64,000 nt of DNA, taken from assembly GCA_034926235.1 (NCBI GenBank), contig JAYFRE010000011.1, positions 12,621 through 76,620 of the forward strand, read 5' to 3'. The notes below the pieces were generated by a model. It was not told where the DNA came from, did no database searches, and was given only the letters and a program-made list of their open reading frames with translations. Within the stretch, counting starts at the first letter, position 1. Each line of letters opens with the position of its first letter. This document shows positions 8,875 through 20,092 of the stretch, in pieces. This DNA is from JAYFRE01 sp034926235. Its GTDB lineage: Bacteria; Pseudomonadota; Alphaproteobacteria; Rhodospirillales; Magnetospirillaceae. A program made the position numbers and the translations under genes.

Positions 8875-9771
8875 CTAATGGCCGCTGCTCACCTCAAAAG
8901 CATGGTGTTCCGGTCGGAAGGAGCCATCTTTCCTATCGTGGGTGAATAGGCCCTCTCCCTGGGCGATCTTGTAGTGTTTTTTGCGCCACCACGGGCCGTT
9001 GATGCAGATCTCGGGAGCCTGGAAACCGTTGGGGCGGCGGGAAGAGGGATGTTTATTCGTATAGTCCATCAGAACATCCAGGAAGAAGGTCCTCCGGACA
9101 AGGAGGCACTGATCCGTAAAATGCAGGATGGACGAATCGACGATAAGAAAATCTCCTGACCGCTGGATGTGTTCCGGATACAATTTTTCAGGAAATGCTT
9201 CAACGAAGATGCTGCGCCCGTGCAGCCGCGCCGCTTTTACAGGGCGCAACAGGCGCCGCACGCGTTTGGAAAGCGTGTCCGGAAACGCCTGAGACGTGAG
9301 TCCATGCTCCGACGGCAGGAAATGGGGGTCGGGCTGGATTGCCGGAAAATATCTTAAATATTTTTGAGCGCAGGCAAAACTTTCGCCTACCTGCCAACGG
9401 TGGCGCATGCGAACCAAATCCGCCTTGCCCGATTCCAGAAGAGCGATAGCCTCCTGAAGGTGTTTTTCTGCGAAATCCAGCCCGACAACGACAGGATTGT
9501 CGTTTTGCAAAAGCAGGACGTAATCGGTGTCCAGCGCACGGGCGAGAGCCTCCATGCCGCCGGCGATCCCTGCGTTTTTTCCTCCGGCATAGGCCCAGCC
9601 GAACGCCTCGGCGATGGCCTTGTCCGTTTCGGAAATGTCGGAAAAATAAATCAGTCTCTTGTCAAAGAGGTCCAAGAGACCGTGCCCGACGTAGGAACGC
9701 AAGGAAGACTGCAGCGTGTCATGTGCGCGCCAGCTTAATATTCCGATGCCAAGGCTGGGTTTTGTCGACAA
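8875..9771 (-). CDS. Glycosyltransferase-like protein
   Basis: A 298-residue protein beginning LGIGILSWRAHDTLQSSL, like GT2 enzymes, with LLLQNDNPVVV near residue 90 in the position of the D-x-D loop. The motif is atypical (Q-N-D-N), so activity is not certain. It lies on the opposite strand, convergent with the preceding glycosyltransferase operon and 50 bp from its end, and it has a visibly lower GC content than neighbouring housekeeping genes. This fits a horizontally acquired surface-polysaccharide patch. Confidence 0.7.
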   Translation of the reverse strand: MSTKPSLGIGILSWRAHDTLQSSLRSYVGHGLLDLFDKRLIYFSDISETDKAIAEAFGWAYAGGKNAGIAGGMEALARALDTDYVLLLQNDNPVVVGLDFAEKHLQEAIALLESGKADLVRMRHRWQVGESFACAQKYLRYFPAIQPDPHFLPSEHGLTSQAFPDTLSKRVRRLLRPVKAARLHGRSIFVEAFPEKLYPEHIQRSGDFLIVDSSILHFTDQCLLVRRTFFLDVLMDYTNKHPSSRRPNGFQAPEICINGPWWRKKHYKIAQGEGLFTHDRKDGSFRPEHHAFEVSSGH

Positions 9772-10098
9772 GGATCAATAATCCAAATCTGGATGTAGAC
9801 AGGGAAAAATATCGCTTTCTTTTGTCATGTCATCCAGAAAAGCCAAAATATTTAGGCGTGGACCATGTGCTGCGTTTTAGCCGGAGGAATGGCCGGATGA
9901 GTCCGAGCCTTTGTCTCTCCTTCGCACCGATTGAAAAATATCCCATTTATGGGCGGTGTGCAGCGATCATTTTATACCGGCATCGAATCCGATCAGAATG
10001 AGACCCGTTCTTCGATCATGCCCTGTGTTCGGTTCAAGCCCGGGGAGAATCGCCTTTGAGCGGGATGAAAATTCCAGGACAAACGACGATGGTTCTTT
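9772..10098. other. Intergenic stretch, AT-richer than its flanks
   Basis: About 330 bp between the glycosyltransferase-like gene start and the queH stop. No ORF with coding character, tRNA or clear terminator was seen. The AT-rich first third could hold the promoter of the minus-strand glycosyltransferase gene. Nothing more specific can be supported. Confidence 0.5.
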
Positions 10099-10755
10099 TC
10101 ATCGCGTCGTTGTGTTCCGAATAAGGGATGGGCGGTCTTCGGCGGTTTTCTCTGTGTGGTTCTCGCGGCGATTCATGTCACGCAACGACGAGACGCAGCC
10201 GCAATAGGTTTGTTGATAGAAATCCTCGCGCCGGACGATTTCCGCCCGGCGTTCCGTGCGCCCATCCTTGCGCCAGTTCACATCCCAGAAAACCAGGCCG
10301 TCATGGGCTTGGGCGGCGCGATGGCCGCATTCATTGACCAAGGCCAGATTTTTCCAGCGTGAGATACCGAGCGTGCTCGCTATCGCCCCGAAGCCGTGAT
10401 CGTGGGCATAAAGCGCGGTTCGTTCCAGACGCATCGAAAAACAGACGGTGCAGCGTGCGCCGCGTTCCGGTTCGTTTTCCAGCCCGCTTGTCCGGGTAAA
10501 CCAGCTGTCCGGATCGTAATCCGCGTCGATGAAGGCCACACCCTGACGCGCGGCGAAACCGGCGATCTCATCCTTGCGCCGCTGATATTCGTCTTCGGGG
10601 TGGATATTGGGATTGTAGAAAAAAAGCGTGTGGTCGATCCCGTCATCCAGCAGCGCTTCGATGATGGCGCCCGAACAGGGCGCGCAGCAGGAATGCAGCA
10701 GCAGGCGGGTTGCGCCTGGGGGCAGGGAAAGCGTTTGTTTCGCGGTACGGCTCAT
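10099..10755 (-). CDS. queH: Epoxyqueuosine reductase QueH
   Basis: A 218-residue protein of the DUF208/QueH family, the non-cobalamin enzyme that reduces epoxyqueuosine to queuosine in tRNA. The N-terminal LLHSCCAPCSG (Cys pair and C-x-x-C) and the C-terminal QTYCGCVSS supply the conserved cysteines for the Fe-S cluster and metal site. The N-P-N-I-H-P-E-x-E-Y-x-R-R-K segment is also characteristic. Its presence implies that the cobalamin-dependent QueG is not the only route here. The C-terminal tail after the cluster motif is polar and not conserved. Confidence 0.93.
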   Translation of the reverse strand: MSRTAKQTLSLPPGATRLLLHSCCAPCSGAIIEALLDDGIDHTLFFYNPNIHPEDEYQRRKDEIAGFAARQGVAFIDADYDPDSWFTRTSGLENEPERGARCTVCFSMRLERTALYAHDHGFGAIASTLGISRWKNLALVNECGHRAAQAHDGLVFWDVNWRKDGRTERRAEIVRREDFYQQTYCGCVSSLRDMNRRENHTEKTAEDRPSLIRNTTTR

Positions 10756-10851
10756 GATCCATGCCTAGCAAAGAGCAAGCCGCAGGGCCATGCCCATGCG
10801 TATTTTTTCCCGACCATCGATCCCGATCTTAAGGATGCGGGGATGCGGCGT

Positions 10852-13584
<2,733 letters not shown>

Positions 13585-13886
13585 GCAAGTACCCCGATGG
13601 TGGTGTGAGGGATTTAAAAAGCCCATCCAGAATTGCTCAAACACATAGGGCCAGGGACTTCTTCTGTCAACGACGGCGCGGCCTTTACGGTCGAGCGGAA
13701 GGCGGTTCGTCCGCTCCTGAAGAAGGGTCGGGGCGACGCAGGATTGCGGAGGCTTGCGGGGAGGGGCCGAAAAGGTGCTCTTGTGCGAAAAGCGGGGTTG
13801 TGCTTAATGCCGAGATTGGCTGCGAACTCCAACGAATTCGCCGGGCGGGGGCTGCCCCTTGCACAAGCTTTGAAGGACATCATTCC
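13585..13886. promoter_or_regulatory. Divergent intergenic region between secA and the parvulin gene
   Basis: About 300 bp separate the two divergent starts. It must hold promoters for both genes, but no near-consensus -35/-10 pair or operator is obvious. A purine-rich AAGGA lies 8 bases before the parvulin ATG at 13887. Confidence 0.35.
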
Positions 13887-14741
13887 ATGAAGCACCGTTT
13901 GTTGCGTCTCGCCGCGATCGCGGCTCTGGTTTCGACCGCTACTCTTCCCATCGGGGGAGCGTGGGCCGCCGATCCCGATCCGGTGGTCGCCGACGTGAAT
14001 GGCCGGGCCATCCACCGTTCGACGCTGATGGAAACCTATGAGAATTCGCAGTTTCGCCAAGTCCCGCTTGAAATGGTCTATGACCAGGTCCTCGATTATG
14101 TGGTGACGGGCGAGATCCTGCTCGACGAGGCCAAGCGTCTTAAGCTGGAAGACGACGCCAAGGTCAAGGAAGCGCTGGCCGCCGCTCAGGCGCGGGTCCT
14201 GCAGCAGGCCTATCTCGCCCGGCAGGTCGAAGAAAAGCTGACCGACAAGGCGGTGCGCGCGCGTTATGACGCCTATGTGAAATCTCTGCCGGCGCGGGAA
14301 GAGGTCAAGGCCCGCCACATCCTTCTGTCTTCGGAAGCCGATGCCAAGGCGGTCATTGCCGAGCTGAAGCGCGGCGCGTCCTTCGAGGAACTGGCCAAGG
14401 CCAAGACCCAGGACCCGACCGGCAAGGATAATGGCGGCGATCTCGGCTATTTCTCCAAGGATGAGATGGTGCCCGAATTCGCCGAGGCGGCTTTTGCCCT
14501 GAAGCCCGGCGAAACCACCAAGACGCCGGTCAAGACCCAGTTCGGCTGGCATGTGATCAAGGTCGAGGACAAGCGCAAGGCGCCGCCGCCCACTTTTGCC
14601 GAAGCCGAACAGACGCTGCGCGCCGAAATGGCCCAGGAATCGGTGCAGTCGGTGGTCGAAGGGCTGAAGAGCAAGGCCAAGATCAAGCGCTTCGACATCG
14701 AAGGCAAGCCGCTGCCGGAAAAACCGGCCAACGCCAAGTAG
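13887..14741 (+). CDS. Periplasmic parvulin-type peptidyl-prolyl cis-trans isomerase
   Basis: A 284-residue exported foldase. Residues 1-27 form a signal peptide with a cleavage site after A-W-A. A SurA-like N-terminal helical segment (VADVNGRAIHRSTLMETYE) follows. The parvulin domain occupies about residues 132-235 with KARHILLSSEADAKAV, a G-A-S-F-E-E-L-A segment, G-G-D-L-G-Y-F and F-G-W-H-V-I-K-V-E-D, all PpiC signatures. It probably assists folding of outer-membrane or periplasmic proteins. It is followed by a GC-rich hairpin and then argJ. Confidence 0.93.
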   Translation: MKHRLLRLAAIAALVSTATLPIGGAWAADPDPVVADVNGRAIHRSTLMETYENSQFRQVPLEMVYDQVLDYVVTGEILLDEAKRLKLEDDAKVKEALAAAQARVLQQAYLARQVEEKLTDKAVRARYDAYVKSLPAREEVKARHILLSSEADAKAVIAELKRGASFEELAKAKTQDPTGKDNGGDLGYFSKDEMVPEFAEAAFALKPGETTKTPVKTQFGWHVIKVEDKRKAPPPTFAEAEQTLRAEMAQESVQSVVEGLKSKAKIKRFDIEGKPLPEKPANAK

Positions 14742-14745
14742 GACG

Positions 14746-14760
14746 CCGCGCCGGGCGCGG
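14746..14760 (+). terminator. Weak hairpin after the parvulin gene
   Basis: Arms CCGCGC and GCGCGG with loop CGG begin 5 bp after the stop and are followed by TTTGG. The U-tract is short, so termination would be partial; argJ begins 33 bp later. Confidence 0.4.
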
Positions 14761-14792
14761 TTTGGATTCAGATATTAGGTTCGAGGCAGATC

Positions 14793-16022
14793 ATGGTTGC
14801 TCTTTCTCCCCTGGCGCCATCCGTCTTCGCGGAACTGCGGCCCCTGGATGGCGTGCGTCTCACGGCTCATGCCTGCGGCATCCGCTATCAGGGCCGTGAC
14901 GATCTGATGCTGGTCGAAATGGCCCCCGGCACGACCGCGGCCGGCGTTTTCACCCGGTCATCCACCGCTTCGGCGCCGGTTCTGTGGTGCCGAAAGGCGT
15001 TGACGGGTCAATCGGGGCGGCTGGTGGTGGTCAATTCCGGCAATGCCAACGCCTTTACCGGCCGGGCCGGCGAGGATTCGGTGCGCCGCACCGCCGATGC
15101 CGCCGCCCGGACGATCGGCTGCCGGCCTGAGGAGGTTTTCATCGCCTCGACCGGCACCATCGGCGTCCGCCTCGACGATTCCAAGATTACCGCCGCGCTG
15201 GCCGACGCCACCGCCACCCTGGCCGCCGACGGCTGGGACAAGGCCGCGCGCGCCATCCTGACCACGGATACCTTTCCCAAGCTGGCGACGCGCACGGCGC
15301 GGATCGGCGGCAAGACCGTGCGGATCAACGGATTCTGCAAAGGTTCGGGCATGATCGCGCCCGACATGGCGACCATGTTGGCTTTCGTCTTTACCGACGC
15401 AGCCTTGCCTGCGCCCGTGCTTCAGGATTTGCTGAATCAAGGGGTCAAGGGATCGTTCAACAGCATCACGGTCGATTCGGATACCTCGACCAGCGATACC
15501 CTGCTGCTGTTCGCCACCGGCAAGGCGGATCATCCGGCCATCGATTCGGCTTCTTCCCCGGCTTTGCGTGATTTCCGCCGCAAGCTGTTCGATCTGCTGC
15601 TCGATCTGGCCAAGCAGGTGATCCGCGACGGTGAAGGTGCGAGCAAACTGGTCGAAATCGCCGTTACCGGGGCCCGGTCGGCGGCGTCGGCCAAACGCAT
15701 CGCTCTGGCTATCGCCAATTCGCCGCTGGTGAAGACTGCTGTGGCGGGCGAGGACGCCAATTGGGGCCGCATCGTCATGGCGGTGGGTAAATCGGGCGAG
15801 CCGGCCGACCGCGACCGGCTGTCCATTACCATCGGCGGTGTGCCCGTGGCGCGGTGCGGCGAGGCGGTCGAAGGCTATGACGAGACGCCGGTCACCGCCC
15901 ATATGAAAGGGACCGAGATCCGGTTCGACGTCGATATCGGCATCGGGCGCGGACGGTCCACTGTGTGGACTTGCGATCTCACTCACGCCTATATCGACAT
16001 CAATGGATCCTACCGCACCTGA
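14793..16022 (+). CDS. argJ: Bifunctional ornithine acetyltransferase / N-acetylglutamate synthase ArgJ
   Basis: A 409-residue ArgJ of arginine biosynthesis, which recycles the acetyl group from acetylornithine to glutamate and, in bifunctional forms, also uses acetyl-CoA. The self-processing site is present in KGSGMIAPDMATMLAF, with the nucleophile Thr at residue 194 after M-A, where alpha and beta chains separate. The C-terminal chain ends D-L-T-H-A-Y-I-D-I-N-G-S-Y-R-T, the family terminus. It overlaps the following GNAT-Nudix gene by 20 bp. Mono- or bifunctionality cannot be decided from sequence alone. Confidence 0.96.
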   Translation: MVALSPLAPSVFAELRPLDGVRLTAHACGIRYQGRDDLMLVEMAPGTTAAGVFTRSSTASAPVLWCRKALTGQSGRLVVVNSGNANAFTGRAGEDSVRRTADAAARTIGCRPEEVFIASTGTIGVRLDDSKITAALADATATLAADGWDKAARAILTTDTFPKLATRTARIGGKTVRINGFCKGSGMIAPDMATMLAFVFTDAALPAPVLQDLLNQGVKGSFNSITVDSDTSTSDTLLLFATGKADHPAIDSASSPALRDFRRKLFDLLLDLAKQVIRDGEGASKLVEIAVTGARSAASAKRIALAIANSPLVKTAVAGEDANWGRIVMAVGKSGEPADRDRLSITIGGVPVARCGEAVEGYDETPVTAHMKGTEIRFDVDIGIGRGRSTVWTCDLTHAYIDINGSYRT

Positions 16023-16965
16023 CTGGCCGGCGCTCGACACCGAACGGCTGCGCCTAAGACCCCTGGCCGGGACGGATGTCCCGGCCATCACCCATCTGCT
16101 CGACGATTGGCAGATGGCGCGGACCACCTCGACCATTCCCTTTCCCTATGACCGGCGCGACGCGGCGGCGTTCATCGCCGAAAGCCGTAGATTGTCGGCG
16201 GAAGGGGTGGGGCTGGTGCTGGGGGCCGAAGACCGTCTGTCGGGACGGCTGATCGGCTGTGTCGGCGCAAGCGTGAGCAAGGGCTCGGGCGAAGTCGGAT
16301 ATTGGATCGGCCGGGACTGGTGGGGGCAGGGCTACGCGACCGAGGCGGTCCGGCGCTGCCTGCGTCTTCTGTTCGCCGATTTCGGCCTCGACCGGGTCTG
16401 GCTGTCGGTGTTGCCCGAAAACACGGCGTCGCTTCGGGTCGCCGAAAAAACGGGATTCGCGCGGACGGGAAACCAGACCGTGACATTGCCGGCGCGCGGG
16501 CGGTCCGCTGATCTCGACATCCTGGAATTGTCCCGGGCGCGTTGGCGACGGCTGCGTGAAGCGCGCCCGTTCCTGCTGGTGGCCGCCGCCCTTCTGATCG
16601 ATGCGCAAGGATGCGTTCTGTTGGCGCGCCGTCCCGAAGGCAAGAGCATGGCCGGGTTCTGGGAGTTTCCCGGCGGCAAGCTGCGCGCCGGCGAATCGCC
16701 CGAGGAAGCGCTGGCGCGGGAACTGGACGAGGAATTGGGTATCGCGGTATCTCCGGCCAGGCTGGAGCCGGTGACCTTCGCCTCGCATGATTATGACCGG
16801 TTTCAGCTTCTGATGCCCCTGTTCGCCTGCCGCCAATGGCGGGGGCGGCCCTGGTCGCGGGAGGGGCAGGGCGCGCTGGCTTGGGTGCCGCCGGATCGTC
16901 TCGCCGATTATCCGATGCCGCCGGCGGACATCCCGCTGGTGGCGCGCATCTGCGACTGGTTGTAA
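16003..16965 (+). CDS. Fused GNAT acetyltransferase and Nudix (MutT-type) hydrolase
   Basis: A 320-residue two-domain protein. Residues about 8-180 are a GNAT domain of the RimJ/RimL kind (TERLRLRPLAGTDVPAI, then GYWIGRDWWGQGYATEAVRR and VAEKTGF). Residues about 188-320 are a MutT-like Nudix domain with an intact box G-x5-E-x7-R-E-L-x-E-E-x-G-I (GKLRAGESPEEALARE region). The second half probably hydrolyses oxidised dNTPs. The role of the acetyltransferase half is unknown. It starts inside the argJ 3' end, suggesting co-expression. Such fusions are known in alphaproteobacteria. Confidence 0.9.
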   Translation: MDPTAPDWPALDTERLRLRPLAGTDVPAITHLLDDWQMARTTSTIPFPYDRRDAAAFIAESRRLSAEGVGLVLGAEDRLSGRLIGCVGASVSKGSGEVGYWIGRDWWGQGYATEAVRRCLRLLFADFGLDRVWLSVLPENTASLRVAEKTGFARTGNQTVTLPARGRSADLDILELSRARWRRLREARPFLLVAAALLIDAQGCVLLARRPEGKSMAGFWEFPGGKLRAGESPEEALARELDEELGIAVSPARLEPVTFASHDYDRFQLLMPLFACRQWRGRPWSREGQGALAWVPPDRLADYPMPPADIPLVARICDWL

Positions 16966-17024
16966 GATTTCTCTCAAGGGTCGCAAGGGGACCGGCCCGA
17001 CCTTCATGGGAGGAACGCAAGGAC

Positions 17025-17780
17025 ATGGTCGAGGAAGTCAACGCAGCCCTGATCGTCATTGGGAATGAAGTTCTGTCCGGCCGGACGCAGGACGCCAATA
17101 TTCGCTATCTCGCCCTCGGTTTGGACGATGTCGGCATCCGCTTGCGCGAGGTCCGGATCATCGCCGATGACGAATCGGCCATCATTAAGGCAGTCAACGA
17201 GCTGCGCACGGTTTATTCCTATGTTTTCACCACCGGCGGTATCGGTCCGACCCACGACGACATCACGTCGGACGCGATCGCCAAGGCGTTCGGCGTGCCG
17301 CTCCGGCGCAATCCCGACGCGCTCGCCCGGCTGCAATCTCGGATGCGGCCCGAGGATCTGAATGAAGCCCGGTTGCGCATGGCCAACATCCCCGAAGGCG
17401 CCAGCTTGATCGGCAATCCGATCAGCCAGGCTCCGGGTTTCAGGCTGGGCAATGTTCTGGTCCTGGCCGGGGTGCCGCGCATCATGCAGGCGATGTTCGA
17501 AGGCATCAAAAGCAGCCTGGCCGGGGGGGCGCGCATCCTATCCCGTTCGGTGACGCTGCATGCGCCGGAAGGGGCGGTCGCCACGGCTTTGGCGGGATTG
17601 CAGGCGCGCCGTCCTGAAACCGAAATCGGCAGCTATCCCTTCTCGCGCAATGGCGCGTTCGGCACCGTGGTTGTGGTCCGGGGCACGGATGAATCCATCG
17701 TCCTGGCGACTGCCGCCGAAGTCGTGACCCTGGCCGACGCGGAGGGAATCCGGGCGGTGGAGGAACAGCCCGCGTCATGA
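17025..17780 (+). CDS. CinA-type molybdopterin-binding domain protein
   Basis: A 251-residue protein of the competence/damage-inducible CinA N-terminal (MoCF) family. It opens ALIVIGNEVLSGRTQDAN and contains FTTGGIGPTHDD, the strongly conserved signature. It lacks the C-terminal PncC amidohydrolase domain of full-length CinA, which is common in alphaproteobacteria. Function is probably nucleotide/pyridine-nucleotide repair rather than competence. The start at 17025 follows GGGAGGAACGCAAGG. It overlaps the SDR gene by 4 bp. Confidence 0.92.
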   Translation: MVEEVNAALIVIGNEVLSGRTQDANIRYLALGLDDVGIRLREVRIIADDESAIIKAVNELRTVYSYVFTTGGIGPTHDDITSDAIAKAFGVPLRRNPDALARLQSRMRPEDLNEARLRMANIPEGASLIGNPISQAPGFRLGNVLVLAGVPRIMQAMFEGIKSSLAGGARILSRSVTLHAPEGAVATALAGLQARRPETEIGSYPFSRNGAFGTVVVVRGTDESIVLATAAEVVTLADAEGIRAVEEQPAS

Positions 17781-18550
17781 ACGGCATGGTGTCCGACGCC
17801 CCGGTAATTTTAATCACCGGGGCGTCGGGCGGTTTAGGGGCGGCGCTGGCGGAATGTTATGCCGGGCCGGGCCGGATTCTTCATCTGTCGGGACGCGATG
17901 CGGCGCGGTTGAGCGCGGTCGCGGCCCGCGCCCGGGCAAAAGGGGCCCTGGTCCGGGAGATGGTCATCGATGTCCGGGACGCCGCTGCGATGACCGCCTG
18001 GCTGGAGGGATTGACCGAGCTTCCCGATATTGTGATCGCCAATGCTGGTATTTCCGGTGGGACGGGTGCGCGGTCGGGCGACGAGGCGGAACGGGAACGC
18101 GCCATCTTCGACGTCAATGTCGGCGGCGTGCTCAACACCGTCCTGCCGCTTCTGGACAGGATGCGCCGCCGCGGCTCAGGACGAATTGTGCTGATCTCTT
18201 CGCTGGCGGGGTTTCGGGGGCTACCCTCCGCCCCGGCTTATTGCGCGAGCAAGGCCATGGTCCGGGTCTGGGGCGAAGGTCTGCGGGGCTGGCTGGCGGC
18301 GGACGGCGTGGGGGTTTCGGTGATTTGTCCCGGTTTCGTCGATACGCCGATGACGCGGGTGAACCGTTTTCCCATGCCGTTTTTGATGGATGCCGAAAAG
18401 GCCGCGCGCATCATCCGCAAGGGAATCGATTCCGGGCGGGCACGGATCGCTTTTCCCTGGCCTCTGGCCTGGGGGGTGACCCTGCTGGCGGCGCTGCCGC
18501 CAGCCTGGACCGACAGGCTGCTGGTCCGGCTGCCGCGCAAAGACGGTTGA
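17777..18550 (+). CDS. Short-chain dehydrogenase/reductase
   Basis: A 257-residue classical SDR. The cofactor loop T-G-A-S-G-G-L-G is at about residues 14-21, N-A-G near residue 89, the catalytic Ser in LISSLAG, and Y-C-A-S-K (catalytic Tyr and Lys) near residue 155. A hydrophobic C-terminal stretch (LAWGVTLLAALPPAWTDRLL) suggests membrane association, as in several lipid-acting SDRs. Its substrate is not identifiable. It is translationally coupled to the CinA-like gene by an ATGA overlap; an ATG at 17786 is an alternative start. Confidence 0.92.
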   Translation: MNGMVSDAPVILITGASGGLGAALAECYAGPGRILHLSGRDAARLSAVAARARAKGALVREMVIDVRDAAAMTAWLEGLTELPDIVIANAGISGGTGARSGDEAERERAIFDVNVGGVLNTVLPLLDRMRRRGSGRIVLISSLAGFRGLPSAPAYCASKAMVRVWGEGLRGWLAADGVGVSVICPGFVDTPMTRVNRFPMPFLMDAEKAARIIRKGIDSGRARIAFPWPLAWGVTLLAALPPAWTDRLLVRLPRKDG

Positions 18551-18565
18551 GCGCGAAAGCGGGGA

Positions 18566-19480
18566 TCAGCAGTCCGGTTTGGGGAGCATCTCCAACCGTT
18601 CCAATCGTCCTTTCAAGCTGAAGGAGCCAAAGGACTGGATCATTTCATCGGCGACGCCATTGCCATAATAGCGCAGCGTGATTTCGTAATCCGGGACGGC
18701 ATCTTGCTGATCCGGGGGGAAGAACGCCATCTGCACCGGCCATGACGGAACCGCAAGCAGGTTTTTGTCGACCGCCGGATTGTCGGTCTCCCGATCGGGT
18801 GTGCCGGACGGCAGAACATTTCCAATGGCGACGCTGACATCGACGACGCCATCGGCGGTGGAGCCGTCGAACAGCGGGGCCGAGACCAGATGTCCTCCCT
18901 TGGAGGCGGTCTTGAGCATGCGCAGGGTGTGGTCGGTCGGAAAGCGCGTGCCCTTGGGCAAAACTATGATCCGGGGCTCGGGCTGGCTGAATTTGGCGGT
19001 GCCGCCGCGGCCCAGCGACAGGGTCGCGGTTCCGTCGATTTCCTCGCTCAAGGCGCCGTCGCGCAAAGAGCGCACGCGGAAGCGGTATTGGCGGCCATCC
19101 TTGGATTCCCAGGCGACGAAATTCCACAATGTCTCGACCGGCGCGCCGTCGCTGTAGGAAAAGGTAAGGCTGGTGCGGTTCTCGACTGTCCAGCCGTCGC
19201 AGGAATCGCCGAATTTGTAGGTCATGCGGCCGGATACGCCGGTGACGCCGCCGCCCAGCTTGGCCGATTTCAAATCGAGCGCATAGACAGCCAGATGCGG
19301 CGCAAGATCGGGCAGCGCGACAGGCGGCGCGGCGTTGCTGCTATTCGCAACGGCCATCGAGCCCAGAACGATGAGCGGCAGCCAGATTCTGTTGGACGCG
19401 GCCCCTTTATGGGGCCGGAAGGAAGCGCATGTCCCAGGGACATAGGCTTCCGGCGTTGGGGTCGCCCCCGTTTGCTTCAT
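18566..19480 (-). CDS. eipB: EipB (DUF1849) cell-envelope integrity protein
   Basis: A 304-residue periplasmic protein of the EipB family, known in Brucella for maintaining the cell envelope and confined to Alphaproteobacteria. The beta-spiral region carries the signature G-R-M-T-Y-K-F-x-x-S-C-D-G-W, and the protein ends in a lone Cys (K-P-D-C), the two cysteines that form the conserved disulfide. An atypically long N-terminal region (about 30 residues) precedes the signal helix. The ATG at 19480 was chosen because of the strong GGGAGAGGCAGGA upstream; an ATG at 19543 is possible. Confidence 0.88.
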   Translation of the reverse strand: MKQTGATPTPEAYVPGTCASFRPHKGAASNRIWLPLIVLGSMAVANSSNAAPPVALPDLAPHLAVYALDLKSAKLGGGVTGVSGRMTYKFGDSCDGWTVENRTSLTFSYSDGAPVETLWNFVAWESKDGRQYRFRVRSLRDGALSEEIDGTATLSLGRGGTAKFSQPEPRIIVLPKGTRFPTDHTLRMLKTASKGGHLVSAPLFDGSTADGVVDVSVAIGNVLPSGTPDRETDNPAVDKNLLAVPSWPVQMAFFPPDQQDAVPDYEITLRYYGNGVADEMIQSFGSFSLKGRLERLEMLPKPDC

Positions 19481-19642
19481 TCCTGCCTCTCCCGGCAAGT
19501 ATTGCCCTGCCTCGGCAAAAAATGCCGGGAAAGAGCGTCGCATGTCTGAACAAAACCGGCCTTGATTGGTGGCGTGGATGTTGCATTCAGCTCGGAGGTC
19601 GTCGTCCTTCGATTATGTGGTGCAACATCGGGACCAACACAA

Positions 19643-20092
19643 ATGTCTTTTACCTTTTTATTTCGCGCCCGCGCCCCGAGGACGAACCGCATATCCAAAA
19701 TCAGCCCATCTTTCCAGCGCAGCGCGGCGGTATTCCATGCCGAATCGCCGGCTTCGGGTCTCGCCTCCACCCATGCCTTGCCATCCCCGGGCGGGGTGCG
19801 CGCCATGACGCCGCGGCAGATGGCGGGATGGGCGCACGAGCTTTACCTGGCCGGAGAGATCGACCGGCGCGAATATGAGATGGCCATCCCCACCGAAATG
19901 CACCCGGCTTACAATCGCACTGTCGGCGCGTTGACCGGACGGGCAGCCGCGCCCGACGCGCCACGCGACATGATTGCCGAATGGGAAGAGAGACTGGCTT
20001 TTCTGCAACGCCATGCGGGGCGCTTCGGGGATCCGGAGCATCTTAGACGCACGAAACGGATCCTGGAGCTTTTGACTCGCGCGGCCTCTTAG
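19643..20092 (+). CDS. Conserved hypothetical protein
   Basis: A 149-residue protein. The C-terminal 95 residues, from an internal ATG at 19805 (MTPRQMAGWAHELYLAGEID), look the best conserved, with alternating helices and an L-x-x-x-G-E-I-D-R-x-E-Y motif. The N-terminal part is basic and its codons look GC3-biased from about 19670, so 19643 is preferred, but there is no good ribosome-binding site for either start. It converges on aspS, with 4 bp of overlap between the stops. The function is unknown. Confidence 0.62.
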   Translation: MSFTFLFRARAPRTNRISKISPSFQRSAAVFHAESPASGLASTHALPSPGGVRAMTPRQMAGWAHELYLAGEIDRREYEMAIPTEMHPAYNRTVGALTGRAAAPDAPRDMIAEWEERLAFLQRHAGRFGDPEHLRRTKRILELLTRAAS

